Position numbers and translations under genes: made by a program. A stretch of 64,000 nt of DNA from Panulirus ornatus. Lineage: Eukaryota > Arthropoda > Malacostraca > Decapoda > Palinuridae. Shown here one piece after another: positions 1 to 17,000 of this stretch. Under the pieces are notes generated by a model. That model made no database searches, was not told the origin of the DNA, and worked only from the letters and a program-made list of their open reading frames with translations. The stretch spans positions 20,356,293-20,420,292 of the forward strand of contig NC_092248.1 in the NCBI RefSeq assembly GCF_036320965.1, in the 5' to 3' direction. Each line of letters opens with the position of its first letter. Position 1 is the stretch's first letter.

Positions 1-807
<807 letters not shown>

Positions 808-1012
808 GTTATGAAGAATGAGATTTGAGAGTTAACTATTGTCAAGTGTTATGTACGATGAGGAGAATTAGTATGTTTATGGACAGAATGACAGTAGTCC
901 TCATGTGTGTGAGGCAGAAAGAAGAGAGAAGTGCCTGAATCAGAGGAGTGCACCTTGACGACTACTGAAGTGCTGGCTTTAGTGCCTCACCCTTAACTGG
1001 CCACTGATAGAA
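808..1012 (+). repeat. Dispersed repeat family R200, copy 1
   Basis: This block aligns by eye with 1,225-1,430 and 24,310-24,518. Shared blocks in order are: a segment around AGTTAA..GTTGCCAA, a block around TGTTTNTGGACAGA, the block GTGAGGCAAAAAGAAAAGAC, then CCTGGGTCAGAGGAGTGCAA, then GAAGTGCTGGCTTA. I see no ORF or terminal repeats, so the class of element is unknown. Confidence 0.6.
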
Positions 1013-1023
1013 GGCAACTCTAG

Positions 1024-1148
1024 CAAAGTATGTGCAAAGGCTCCTACTTAATGTTCCTACTGACTACTTCTACCCAAAGCTCCTGCCCAGTTTTCCTACC
1101 AACTAGTACTACCTAATATTTCCACCTAATGCTCCTAGTTAAATGTTC
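1024..1148. repeat. Degenerate CTCCTA/TTCCTA-rich tandem repeat
   Basis: A pyrimidine-rich run of imperfect units (AATGTTCCTACT, ATGCTCCTA and similar) lies between two copies of the R200 dispersed repeat. It may belong to the same element. Confidence 0.5.
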
Positions 1149-1224
1149 CTAACTATTGCTTCCATCTTTTGCTCCAGCCAAAAGACAGGGATAATGCATA
1201 GTGCTCACCAAAGGATAATCTACA

Positions 1225-1430
1225 GTTAAGAAGAATGAGCTATGTGAGTTAAGTGTTGCCAAATGTATGGCAAGACACTGTATGTCTGTGGACAGACTGC
1301 TAGCAGTCCATGTGTGGGTGAGGCAAAAAGAAAAGACAGCTACCTGGGTCAGAGGAGTGCAACTTGAAAACCGCCACAGTGCTGGCTCACTAAACAACTG
1401 TCACTAATCCTCCTGATACTCAGGCAGGTA
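1225..1430 (+). repeat. Dispersed repeat family R200, copy 2
   Basis: This is a second copy of the R200 family, about 400 bp downstream of copy 1 in the same orientation. It carries the same ordered blocks, for example CCTGGGTCAGAGGAGTGCAA and AGTGCTGGCT. Both copies have accumulated independent substitutions. Confidence 0.6.
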
Positions 1431-1565
1431 GTACTGGCAATATATGTATCTGCCTGGTCATTGGCTACTAGATCTTCACAATCCCTGCAGTGCTGATTAA
1501 GCCAAACATGTCCACTACTCAGGATCATTAAATCATAAGATAAAGTGTCATGAGTGCACGTGTGG

Positions 1566-1567
<2 letters not shown>

Positions 1568-1651
<84 letters not shown>
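1568..1651. repeat. (TA)n at 3' side of L2
   Basis: About 84 bp of pure TA. It directly abuts the 3' end of the minus-strand LINE copy L2, which here has lost the terminal hairpin. Confidence 0.97.
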
Positions 1652-1654
<3 letters not shown>

Positions 1655-2658
1655 GGTTTACCCCGGACGCTACACATGCCTTGATTCAATCCACCGACAG
1701 CACGTCAACCCCTGTATACCACATCGCTCCAATTCACTCTATTCCTTGCCCTCCTTTCACCCTCCTGCATGTTCAGGCCCCGATCACACAAAATCCTTTT
1801 CACTCCATCTTTCCACCTCCAATTTGGTCTCCCTCTTCTCCTCGTTCCCTCCACCTCCGACACATATATCCTCTTGGTCAATCTTTCCTCACTCATTCTC
1901 TCCATGTGCCCAAACCATTTCAAAACACCCTCTTCTTCTCTCTCAACCACGCTCTTTTTATTTCCACACATCTCTCTTACCCTTACGTTACTTACTCGAT
2001 CAAACCACCTCACACCACACATTGTCCTCAAACATCTCATTTCCAGCACATCCATCCTCCTGCGCACAACTCTATCCATAGCCCACGCCTCGCAACCATA
2101 CAACATTGTTGGAACCACTATTCCTTCAAACATACCCATTTTTGCTTTCCGAGATAATGTTCTCGACTTCCACACATTTTTCAAGGCTCCCAAAATTTTC
2201 GCCCCCTCCCCACCCTATGATCCACTTCCGCTTCCATGGTTCCATCCGCTGACAGATCCACTCCCAGATATCTAAAACACTTCACTTCCTCCAGTTTTTC
2301 TCCATTTAAACTCACCTCCCAATTGACTTGACCCTCAACCCTACTGTACCTAATAACCTTGCTCTTATTCACATTTACTCTTAACTTTCTTCTTCCACAC
2401 ACTTTACCAAACTCCGTCACCAGCTTCTGCAGTTTCTCCCATGAATCCGCCACCAGCGCTGTATCATCAGCGAACAACAACTGACTCACTTCCCAAGCTC
2501 TCTCATCCCCAACAGACTTCATACTTGCCCCTCTTTCCAAGACTCTTGCATTTACCTCCCTAACAACCCCATCCATAAACAAATCAAACAACCATGGAGA
2601 CATCACACACCCCTGCCGCAAACCTACATTCACTGAGAACCAATCACTTTCCTCTCTA
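1652..2658 (-). mobile_element. RTE-like LINE copy L2 (5'-truncated, 3' UTR clipped)
   Basis: Minus-strand copy running from RT motif B (NVGLRQGCVMSPWLFDLFMD) through motif C (LLFADDTALVAD) to the C-terminal YRG and a short 3' UTR ending at GGGGTAAACCATG. The frame breaks near 2,190-2,215, where a C run is one base shorter than in other copies. The 5' truncation point abuts a short (TA)n at 2,659-2,671 and the 3' end abuts (TA)n at 1,568-1,651, so both ends lie in TA repeats. The terminal hairpin of the family is absent. Confidence 0.85.
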
Positions 2659-2671
2659 TATATATATATAA
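2659..2671. repeat. Short (TA)n at 5' junction of L2
   Basis: Six to seven TA units sit exactly at the 5' truncation point of L2. Confidence 0.85.
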
Positions 2672-3409
2672 TGCAGCCTAGCGTACAACTCAAAGATTGG
2701 GTAGGTTAATGGTTTTCCCATATAGTCATTAACCATAGGCTTACACCAACCACCTTCAGTCCTTGTCCCAAAGTTCCCAAACAAATTCCAACCTTTTTCA
2801 AAGCTGGACTAACATTTTACCAAGATCTGCCACCATTGATCACTCCTTGCCCGCAAGTTATGTCTTATCGTACAGTCATACAACTTATTCCAGTCACGGA
2901 AGTGTTAACATATTGGAATTCAGGAAAAAAGAAAGCTCATTAGTATTATCATTAGCGGTGACAGAATATCTGGACTTAGTCACATACGTATTCAATCAAG
3001 ACAGAGAGAAACACGTGAGAGAAAAACCCTAATGAATAATTAACAACGGAGCTAATTGATATTGTCACGTCCATGCAAATACAAAATTATTAAGAAAGTA
3101 TTTAGAATAAATTTGTCAGTAATCAGACGCATTTTACAATACCATCCTCTTCAGAAGATAGATCAGATGACGGATATCCTAGACTTGTAGTATATAGTCT
3201 CTGATATCACAGAGAGATGATAACAGCGGCGTTGTATGAATAATGAGCACAGTAGAGTTATCATGCCATGGGAAGCACAAACAGGCTGTGTACTGAATGA
3301 ACTAGTGAAAGACAAAGGACTAATGGTAATTACAGAGGATGATTTCATAACGTAGATGACTGTTCTCTCCTGCCTTGCACCATGATTTCGCCTTCCAGCC
3401 TCTAACACA
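2672..3409. other. No recognisable gene
   Basis: Unique AT-rich sequence. Short ORFs occur on both strands, but none shows a recognisable motif. Confidence 0.5.
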
Positions 3410-3660
3410 AGCCTTTACCGAGGACAGGCCTGGAATAGAGACACCAAAAGGTCGAAAGGATGTAAAGTAAGAAGTGAAAAGAATAGTGTTATAGGGGGGA
3501 AAATGGTAGGGTCATAGCTCGTAGTTGCTCGGGAAGATATGAGGGAGAAATGGTAAAGAGTTCCAGAGCTCAGCAGTGTAGGGAAGAGACTAGTATCACA
3601 ACGGCCTACCCTTAAGTTGCTTACGTCGGCTGTGTAATCATGTGACGCAGGGGCTTACTA
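3410..3660 (-). pseudogene. Possible LINE C-terminal relic (Jockey/CR1 type)
   Basis: The reverse strand reads a short segment resembling AELWNSLP with a downstream FPSNYEL. This recalls the F.R.LWNSLP..VFP tail of Jockey/CR1-type polyproteins. Frames are broken and the match is short, so this is a weak call. A better example of the same tail is at 36,756-37,240. Confidence 0.25.
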
Positions 3661-4525
3661 AGTATTACGCGTTATAGCTAATGGCGGGAGCGCATAAGCA
3701 GTCAGCTCTCGAGAGCAGAACCAAAGTTTTAGTTATAAGAGAGAGGGATTCAGAATCCACAGGGCAGGTCAAGAGTAGTGAGGTCAGATAGGGAAGACTG
3801 ATGATTTGGACTGCCGTCAGATGCAAACGCTGTCGAGTAGGGTTTAACCTCCATGGATGTGAGAGCAGTACTTCCTCGTGTAACCGGAGCAACTGTTCAG
3901 GAGAGAAGAACCTACCTTATCCGAACAAAATATCCCGAGTTCCTTCGATCTAGACGGAGTTAGTAATCTGGATGATGTGGGGTTATCCAGGGTAGGTTAG
4001 ATCCTGCGGTGGTGTGTTGTGTACCTCGCTGACTGCTGGAAAGATGAAGCTTTCGAAGAAGCTGGCAAAGCTGTGAGTGGTTTTAGCGAGAGAAATAGAT
4101 GAAAGAAATTCCTTTTTTGGAACGTTAAGCTTAACTGGATTCCGTCTGCTTCTGCAGGGTGAATTCTCGTCAAATCAGAGTTTACATTTCTTGTTGCAGT
4201 CGCCTCCGTTATTTAATTCTCCTTTTTTTTTTCTCATAATGTGTCTTACGATACCTTGTTGTCTCCCGCCGTCTATACCTCTCATTAGCTCTCTCCCTGT
4301 TTACATCTCTCACTTTCTCACTTTCTTTCCTGGTGTTTCACCTCTTCCATCTCTGTCGCACTTTTCTCCCCAGCTTCTCTTCCATCACTGTCACACCTTC
4401 TGTTTCTTGCCGTTCCGCTGCGGGTTCCTCTCATTTGTGAAAAGAAAAACCACAAAACTCAGGGTTTGCCATTTGTAAGCATGAGTATTTTTTGTTGTGC
4501 TTTAGTACACGTGTGCATGCGTATC

Positions 4526-4527
<2 letters not shown>
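3661..4527. other. No recognisable gene
   Basis: Unique sequence with a pyrimidine-rich stretch at about 4,220-4,440. No conserved protein is seen in either strand. Confidence 0.5.
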
Positions 4528-4577
<50 letters not shown>

Positions 4578-4579
4578 TG
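4528..4579. repeat. (GT)n microsatellite
   Basis: About 52 bp of GT with one A interruption near the 3' end. Confidence 0.95.
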
Positions 4580-5580
4580 CAAATTGTTACGACTGGACGT
4601 TCATGTGTTCATATGTGTATATACCACTTAACGTCCATGTGCCATTACCTAACTCAACTGTACGGTGGAGGAAGTCATACTGTCATATACCCCCATAGCC
4701 TGAACTTTACTATCATACCACTTTCTAAATTATGGGTGCTGCTGCTTTTACAATATCCTCACTCAGTGTCATCCATTCATACACCACTCTTTTGCATTAA
4801 AGATAAACCTTCTTTACCACTTTGATAATGAGCTCCTTGTTAATTTCCTGTTGTAGCCTCTGGTCTTCCTATTTCTACATCATTCAGAGAATTATACACC
4901 GTCTACGTCATCGATCTGGTTAAAAAAAGAATGGAAAAGAGGTTGTGATAAGGTCACTCCTCACTCATCTTCCTTCCTGAGTTACGGGAAAAGGCTAGAG
5001 GCCTTACTATGCCTTTCCCTGTGACTCAGCGCACGTAATTCTGGTACCATTTGTTGCCCCTTTCCGGACCTTCTGTATCACGTCTTTTGGCTTCTTTAGC
5101 TTTGGTGACCACCCATTATTCTTCATGCAGAGATAAAATCGTTCATTCCATCTTCACGTTTCGGCCATATGTCATCACAGATTTCCCCCTCCCGTGACGT
5201 TCGCTACACTGAAAAAAGATACATTTACATCAAAATGACTTGATAAACACTGAACATTCATTCCGGTTTAGGCCTTATGTGGGACGTAAACAACTTTCTG
5301 CATATTATCTTATTCATAAACTTGAGTCCACCTCTAATATTCAACAGAAAGTTGGTCTTCTCCACTCTTCCCATTAAGGTGGAGCTGGCAACAGGTTAAG
5401 GACGATGTCTACTCCTAAATCTCTCTCTCCCTCAGATTTATGCAGCTTATCTCCTCATACATGATGTTCTTATCAAAGGGCCTCTGTCGCTGTGACCTGA
5501 CCTCATTGCTTTACCTGTACTCGGGTTGAATGTAACCATACAGTACAGTCAGCCATATATCAGACCAACTTTAGACTTTG
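4580..5580. other. No recognisable gene
   Basis: Unique sequence. Nothing coding is recognised upstream of the RT relic on the minus strand. Confidence 0.45.
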
Positions 5581-5581
5581 T

Positions 5582-5945
5582 TTAGGCCCCTTGTGAGTTG
5601 ATGCCATCCTCCTCGTTGTTCACTTCCCTGGACAGATCCCTGAGGAACGCGCTGGTGATCACCATCTGTTTCATGAAGGCTCCTCTGACCTGCGTCCGTT
5701 GGTCCCTTCCGCTAAGATAGTCGTCTGTCTGTTGAAGAAGTATCCCTTTAATTCCTACCTGGTGATCCGACTTCTTAATGAGTCTCCTATGCAGTACAGC
5801 GTCTAATGCTTTCTGGCAGTTCAGAGATGAATAATCTACAGCCTTCTGTATTGTGACCGGTCTTAAGTTCAGCGCCTCTTTTCGGTCTCCTTTCTTGCAG
5901 AAAGGTATGATGTCTGACCTTTCCCAGGCCATTGGCACTTTGCAT
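5582..5945 (-). pseudogene. Degenerate reverse transcriptase fragment (Jockey/CR1-type LINE)
   Basis: The minus strand keeps about 118 codons with ordered RT landmarks. W..SDIIPFCKKGDR followed by NLRPVT matches the fingers motif. A block around QKALDAVLHRRLIKK corresponds to the motif A region (normally AFD.V.H..L), but has Ala-Leu-Asp where Ala-Phe-Asp is usual. Then come GIKG.LL and DYLSGRDQRTQVRG, matching the segment before motif B. The catalytic YADD/FADD segment is not in the fragment and no start is credible. It is clearly a different lineage from the abundant RTE-like LINE of this window and much older. Confidence 0.65.
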
Positions 5946-6495
5946 TTACAGTCAGTTGACGATGTGCTTATGTTTTACAATTCTTTGCTTTATAAGTTGA
6001 AATATAAAGACCTATATCTGACACATATTTGGCATTACAAACATTTATCTAATGAATACAGAGATAAATGAGATGGTGGTGTAAAAACCATATATTAGAT
6101 AGCTTTTGCCCCTCTGGTTCATTTATCGCTATGTTCGTATAACAAATGTTAGTAATGCCAAACTTTTATCATTATCATTATCTCTCGCCCACATATGTTG
6201 AATCTACAGAGAGCACTGTATTGCCACATCCGTAGAAATGTTCCACCTCCGGGACAATCAGAGGGTGGGTGTGGCAGGAGGGAGAATCCTGTGGAGTTAT
6301 TGTGTGGCAGGAACGAGAGTCCAGCAAGAGCGGACTTGTGAGAGGAGGAAATGCAGGTATTGGGGTGAGCGGTGAGCCTTATAAAGACAGTCGTGTGAGG
6401 CAGGGCGGGGAGACCTGAAAAGATAAAGTAGGACAGGAGCTGCAAAGGAGTGATTATTTTTTCCTTTTTTTATATTTTCAAACAATAGGACGTGT
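5946..6495. other. No recognisable gene
   Basis: Unique sequence with short spurious ORFs only. Confidence 0.45.
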
Positions 6496-6720
6496 TAGGG
6501 TTGGACGTCCTGTAGCTGTAGGATGCTGTAGGGAGGAAAGTCCTGGAGAGATAGAGTAAGGCAGGGAAGAAAGTCCTGGAGAGTTAGGGTGAGGAAGGAT
6601 GGAAAGTTCTTCAGCGATAGGTTGATGAAGGGAGGAAAGTCCTGCAGAGGTAGGGTGAGGAAGGGAGGAAATCCCTGCAGAGGAAGGGCATGTAAGGAGT
6701 TGAGTCCTGAAGCGGAGGTT
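6496..6720. repeat. Degenerate ~33-bp minisatellite
   Basis: About six to seven imperfect copies of a purine-rich unit built on GGAGGAAAGTCCTG followed by CAGAGGTAGGGTGAGGAAG. The units are diverged, so the array is probably old. Confidence 0.7.
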
Positions 6721-6966
6721 AAGTGGAGGAGTCTTACAGGGCGGGAGAATAAGGCACAGAGGGGAAGTAAAGGACTCCCGTAAGTGCAGTAGGGTGAGGA
6801 ACAGAGGGGCTTCAGGTGATTCCCAGAAATGGAGAGGGACCGAGACAGTTTCTGGCAGAGGGGGAGACATATTCTCAGAGAAATCCGTGAGAGGAGAGCA
6901 AGACATGATAGAAGTGACGATAGAAATTCATCAAGATGATGATGATGGATGAGAAAAAGACGAGGC

Positions 6967-7013
<47 letters not shown>

Positions 7014-7014
7014 G
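6967..7014. repeat. (ATG)n then (GGT)n microsatellite
   Basis: About eleven ATG units pass directly into five GGT units on the plus strand. Confidence 0.95.
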
Positions 7015-7687
7015 TGGAGTAGGAGGAGAGGTGGAGGTGAACTGAGCAATGGGTTCATTACCCGGGGGCGGGTGACTCCCATCACGTGCAGTTCAGCAGA
7101 GAGGATTGTAGTTAAAGTGATGAAAGTGTGGTGCTGCTGCCGGTGATGGTCGGGACGAGACACCGAGCCTAATGGATGATTTAATGCCTTGCTGAGTGCG
7201 TGGGATTTTAGGCTTTACTTTGAGTGCGTGTAGGGGACGGGGAGGGGAAGGGAGAGGGGGCGATGGTTCTGCGCATGGCTGGTTGTGAGTGCGTGCGTGT
7301 AGCAGTGTAAGAAGTTTAAAGATGCCCGACTGTTCCCAAATTGTCAAAAAAAAAGGAAACAAAAGATGGGTGACAGGGGAGAACAATACTGGGGCGGTTG
7401 TCTTGGAGCGTCGCTACGGGGGTTGAGGGAGGGGAGAAAGTTAGCGACAGCTGGGGGAGATTACTACGATAGGGAGGAGGGAGATAGAAGCAAACCACAC
7501 AGAGTGGAGGGAGGAGGTGAGGAGGATGAGAGTCGTTGGTTTAAAAGAGCGAAATAATCTGGTAAAGAGGTTCGTCTCGTGGGTTCTTTTGTCTTCGTGA
7601 TTAAGATCTGTTGATATAGGGCTCACCCAAGCCAGGCTCGCGCCAGCCTACTTAAAGACAATGAGGGAGTGCGTTTACCATACATCG
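7015..7687. other. No recognisable gene
   Basis: GC- and purine-rich unique sequence. I see no conserved ORF. Confidence 0.45.
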
Positions 7688-9365
7688 TCTGGGCTCACGA
7701 TGGATGGGAACCTGACACCAGTCATCACTTGATGATGACCGTCTGGGTCCACGAAGGACGTCATCTGCCTCCAGTTATCACATGATGATTACCGTCTGGG
7801 TCCACGAAGGACGTCATCTGCCACCAGTCATCACATGATGATGACCGTCTGGGTTCACGAAGGATGACACCAGTCATCACTTGATGACCGTCTTGGTCCA
7901 CGAAGGACGTCATCTGCCACCAGTCATCACATGATGATGACCGTCTGGGTCCACGAAGGATGACACCAGTCATCACATGATGATGACCGTCTGGGTCCAC
8001 GAAGGACGTCATCTGCCTCCAGTCATCACATGATGATGACCGTCTGAGTCCACGAAGGACGTCATCTGACACCAGTCATCACATGATGATGACCGTCTGG
8101 GTCCACGAAGGACGTCATCTGCCTCCAGTCATCACATGATGATGACCGTCTGGGTCCACGAAGGACGTCATCTGCCACCAGTCATCACATGATGATGACC
8201 GTCTGGGTCCACGAAGGACGTCATCTGCCAGCAGCCATCACATGATGATGACCGTCTGGGTCCACGAAGGACGTCATCTGCCACCAGTCATCACATGATG
8301 ATGACCGTCTGGGTCCACGAAGGATGACACCAGTCATCACATGATGATGACCGTCTGGGTCCACGAAGGACGCCATCTGACACCAGTCATCACATGATGA
8401 TGAGCGTCTGGGTCCACGAAGGACGTCATCTGCCTCCAGTCATCACATGATGATGAGCGTCTGGGTCCACGAAGGACGTCATCTGCCACCAGTCATCACA
8501 TGATGATGACCGTCTGGGTCCACGAAGGACGTCATCTGCCAGCAGCCATCACATGATGATGACCGTCTGGGTCCACGAAGGACGTCATCTGCCTCCAGTC
8601 ATCACATGATGATGACCGTCTGGGTCCACGAAGGACGTCATCTGACACCAGTCATCACTTGATGATGACAGTCTGGGTCCACGAAGGACGTCATCTGCCA
8701 CCAGTCATCACATGATGATGACCGTCTGGGTCCACGAAGGACGTCATCTGCCTCCAGTCATCACATGATGATGACCGTCTGGGTCCACGAAGGACGTCAT
8801 CTGCCACCAGTCATCACATGATGATGACCGTCTGGGTCCACGAAGGACGTCATCTGCCTCCAGTCATCACATGATGATGACCGTCTGGGTCCACGAAGGA
8901 CGTCATCTGCCACCAGTCATCACATGATGATGAGCGTCTGGGTCCACGAAGGACGTCATCTGCCTCCAGTCATCACATGATGATGACCGTCTGGGTCCAC
9001 GAAGGACGTCATCTGCCAGCAGCCATCACATGATGATGACCGTCTGGGTCCACGAAGGACGTCATCTGCCACCAGTCATCACATGATGATGACCGTCTGG
9101 GTCCACGAAGGACGTCATCTGCCTCCAGTCATCACATGATGATGACCGTCTGGGTCCACGAAGGACGTCATCTGCCAGCAGCCATCACATGATGATGACC
9201 GTCTGGGTCCAAAAAGGACGTCATCTGCCTCCAGTCATCACATGATGATGACCGTCTGGGTCCACGAAGAACGTCATATGTCAACAATCATCACCTGATG
9301 ATGACCGTCTGGGTCCACGAAGGATGACACCAGTCATCACATGATGATGACCGTCTAGGTCCATA
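7688..9365 (+). repeat. 53-bp minisatellite array (~31-32 units)
   Basis: The tandem unit contains GGACGTCATCTG, then CCACCAGTCATCACATG, then ATGATGACCGTCTGGGTCC. Most units are 53 bp; some are shortened to about 46 bp by loss of the CGTCATCTG part (for example near 7,863, 7,960 and 8,322). A few alternating subtypes recur (CCACCAG, CCTCCAG, CCAGCAG at the same position), which suggests block duplication. Each unit holds TCATCA-CATGA-TGATGA, able to form a small hairpin. No reading frame is maintained. Confidence 0.95.
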
Positions 9366-12839
<3,474 letters not shown>

Positions 12840-13530
12840 TTAGTTGGCCTTCGTCTCCCATCTATTGTCTATCCATCGATGATTGTCCGTGGTCTATCCG
12901 GCATCTCTTATCCGTCGTCTACCCGTCGTCTGCCCTCTGTGATCTATCCATCGTCTGTCGTTTATCATCCAACCATCGTCTGTTGTACTTCATCTGTCAT
13001 CTGCTGTCGGTCCATCGTCTAAGGTCCGCGGGTTATCCACCGTCCGTCGTCTGTCTGTTGTCTGTCATCCGTTTTCTGTCCACTTTCTACAGTCAGTGGA
13101 ACATTCCTCGTCTGTGGTCATCAGTCATATATAATCCGTCATCTACCCATCGTCTTCGTCTGTCCATTGCCTTTCTTTGATCTTCAAATGAATCGTGATC
13201 TATCCATCGTCTGTTGTGTACCAGAATCTGTCATTTGTTGTCTATCCATCGCCTATCGTCCATCGTCCAAGTATCGCCTACCGTTCGTCGTTTCGGTATC
13301 GCCTATCGTCCATTGTCTATATATCGCCTGTCGTCCGTCGTCAATGTATCGTCTATTGTCCAGTGCATAGATATTGCTTATCGTTCATTGTCTGTCCGTC
13401 GTCTAGGTATGGCCTGTCATCCGTTGCGAAGGCATCGCCAGTCATTCCGTCGTCTATCCATCCCCCATCGTCCCATCATCTATCCACTGACTGCCATCCG
13501 CCATTTGCCCCTCACCCCCGCTGAAGAGAG
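12840..13530 (+). repeat. GTC/ATC-rich degenerate tandem repeat
   Basis: About 690 bp made of imperfect short units such as TATCCATCGTCTGTCGT, with a core of roughly 8-9 bp. The array keeps long open frames simply because the units are stop-poor. Confidence 0.75.
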
Positions 13531-14089
13531 GGGTGAGCCTATTAGCACCATCCCACGAACATTTAGCGTGAACTTCACCCAGACAAGACTTGTTGAGTCA
13601 AAAAAAAGAAAAGAGTCTGACGTTAGCTGAAGGCCAGGGGTTGTTGAACTGGTTTGCCCTCATAGTACGATACTTTGGGGAAAGAAACAGAGGATCTGAA
13701 AAGAAAACGGCCTGTATTTATGATTACATCTGAACCAGGGCTTAGCATGATTTCCGAAAGTAAGTCCATTTTGGCTCTGAGTTAAATTCTTGACGAGGAT
13801 CGTAACGTTTAGCTCTGTTAATTTTGACAGTGTCGGGGTAGTTAGCTGAAAAAAGAAAACGGGAGGAGGGTAAGGGGAGATTCGGATTCTCAGAATGTAT
13901 TAATATTCTTGACGAATTCAAACAGGGATCAGTTTAACCATTTGTTCAAAATATGGAATGTTTAAATTTATTCATTTTTCCTTTTTAAAGTGAATGAGAA
14001 AAACTGAAATAATTGATACACCTCAAAATTGGTTTGAGCTGTTCCTTAGTTGGCTTCAAGGGTCACCGAGTGAATCTCTCTTGTAAAGT
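13531..14089. other. No recognisable gene
   Basis: Left flank of the large satellite. Unique sequence without recognisable coding content. Confidence 0.45.
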
Positions 14090-17000
14090 GCTGAGAGAGA
14101 CACAGTTGACTCCGGTGAAGACCGAGGGAGCTGAGAGACACAGTTGACTCCGGTGAAGACCGAGGGAGCTGAGAGACACAGATGACTCCGATGAAGACAG
14201 AAAGTGCTGAGAGAGACACAGTTGACTCCGGTGAAGACCGAGGGAGCTGAGAGACACAGATGACTCCGATGAAGACAGAAAGTGCTGAGAGAGACACAGT
14301 TGACTCCGGTGAAGACCGAGGGAGCTGAGAGACACAGATGACTCCGATGAAGACAGAAAGTGCTGAGAGAGACACAGTTGACTCCGGTGAAGACCGAGGG
14401 AGCTGAGAGACACAGTTGACTCCGGTGAAGACCGAGGGAGCTGAGAGACACAGATGACTCCGATGAAGACAGAAAGTGCTGAGAGAGACACAGTTGACTC
14501 CGGTGAAGACCGAGGGAGCTGAGAGACACAGTTGACTCCGGTGAAGACCGAGGGAGCTGAGAGACACAGATGACTCCGATGAAGACAGAAAGTGCTGAGA
14601 GAGACACAGTTGACTCCGGTGAAGACCGAGGGAGCTGAGAGACACAGATGACTCCGATGAAGACAGAAAGTGCTGAGAGAGACACAGTTGACTCCGGTGA
14701 AGACCGAGGGAGCTGAGAGACACAGTTGACTCCGGTGAAGACCGAGGGAGCTGAGAGACACAGATGACTCCGATGAAGACAGAAAGTGCTGAGAGAGACA
14801 CAGTTGACTCCGGTGAAGACCGAGGGAGCTGAGAGACACAGATGACTCCGATGAAGACAGAAAGTGCTGAGAGAGACACAGTTGACTCCGGTGAAGACCG
14901 AGGGAGCTGAGAGACACAGTTGACTCCGGTGAAGACCGAGGGAGCTGAGAGACACAGATGACTCCGATGAAGACAGAAAGTGCTGAGAGAGACACAGTTG
15001 ACTCCGGTGAAGACCGAGGGAGCTGAGAGACACAGATGACTCCGATGAAGACAGAAAGTGCTGAGAGAGACACAGTTGACTCCGGTGAAGACCGAGGGAG
15101 CTGAGAGACACAGTTGACTCCGGTGAAGACCGAGGGAGCTGAGAGACACAGATGACTCCGATGAAGACAGAAAGTGCTGAGAGAGACACAGTTGACTCCG
15201 GTGAAGACCGAGGGAGCTGAGAGACACAGATGACTCCGATGAAGACAGAAAGTGCTGAGAGAGACACAGTTGACTCCGGTGAAGACCGAGGGAGCTGAGA
15301 GACACAGATGACTCCGATGAAGACAGAAAGTGCTGAGAGAGACACAGTTGACTCCGGTGAAGACCGAGGGAGCTGAGAGACACAGATGACTCCGATGAAG
15401 ACAGAAAGTGCTGAGAGAGACACAGTTGACTCCGGTGAAGACCGAGGGAGCTGAGAGACACAGATGACTCCGATGAAGACAGAAAGTGCTGAGAGAGACA
15501 CAGTTGACTCCGGTGAAGACCGAGGGAGCTGAGAGACACAGTTGACTCCGGTGAAGACCGAGGGAGCTGAGAGACACAGATGACTCCGATGAAGACAGAA
15601 AGTGCTGAGAGAGACACAGTTGACTCCGGTGAAGACCGAGGGAGCTGAGAGACACAGATGACTCCGATGAAGACAGAAAGTGCTGAGAGAGACACAGTTG
15701 ACTCCGGTGAAGACCGAGGGAGCTGAGAGACACAGATGACTCCGATGAAGACAGAAAGTGCTGAGAGAGACACAGTTGACTCCGGTGAAGACCGAGGGAG
15801 CTGAGAGACACAGATGACTCCGATGAAGACAGAAAGTGCTGAGAGAGACACAGTTGACTCCGGTGAAGACCGAGGGAGCTGAGAGACACAGATGACTCCG
15901 ATGAAGACAGAAAGTGCTGAGAGAGACACAGTTGACTCCGGTGAAGACCGAGGGAGCTGAGAGACACAGATGACTCCGATGAAGACAGAAAGTGCTGAGA
16001 GAGACACAGTTGACTCCGGTGAAGACCGAGGGAGCTGAGAGACACAGTTGACTCCGGTGAAGACCGAGGGAGCTGAGAGACACAGATGACTCCGATGAAG
16101 ACAGAAAGTGCTGAGAGAGACACAGTTGACTCCGGTGAAGACCGAGGGAGCTGAGAGACACAGATGACTCCGATGAAGACAGAAAGTGCTGAGAGAGACA
16201 CAGTTGACTCCGGTGAAGACCGAGGGAGCTGAGAGACACAGTTGACTCCGGTGAAGACCGAGGGAGCTGAGAGACACAGATGACTCCGATGAAGACAGAA
16301 AGTGCTGAGAGAGACACAGTTGACTCCGGTGAAGACCGAGGGAGCTGAGAGACACAGATGACTCCGATGAAGACAGAAAGTGCTGAGAGAGACACAGTTG
16401 ACTCCGGTGAAGACCGAGGGAGCTGAGAGACACAGATGACTCCGATGAAGACAGAAAGTGCTGAGAGAGACACAGTTGACTCCGGTGAAGACCGAGGGAG
16501 CTGAGAGACACAGATGACTCCGATGAAGACAGAAAGTGCTGAGAGAGACACAGTTGACTCCGGTGAAGACCGAGGGAGCTGAGAGACACAGATGACTCCG
16601 ATGAAGACAGAAAGTGCTGAGAGAGACACAGTTGACTCCGGTGAAGACCGAGGGAGCTGAGAGACACAGATGACTCCGATGAAGACAGAAAGTGCTGAGA
16701 GAGACACAGTTGACTCCGGTGAAGACCGAGGGAGCTGAGAGACACAGATGACTCCGATGAAGACAGAAAGTGCTGAGAGAGACACAGTTGACTCCGGTGA
16801 AGACCGAGGGAGCTGAGAGACACAGATGACTCCGATGAAGACAGAAAGTGCTGAGAGAGACACAGTTGACTCCGGTGAAGACCGAGGGAGCTGAGAGACA
16901 CAGTTGACTCCGGTGAAGACCGAGGGAGCTGAGAGACACAGATGACTCCGATGAAGACAGAAAGTGCTGAGAGAGACACAGTTGACTCCGGTGAAGACCG

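Noticed and set aside
7688..9365. CRISPR-like array
   Set aside because: The 53-bp units are contiguous tandem repeats without unique spacers, in a eukaryotic context.
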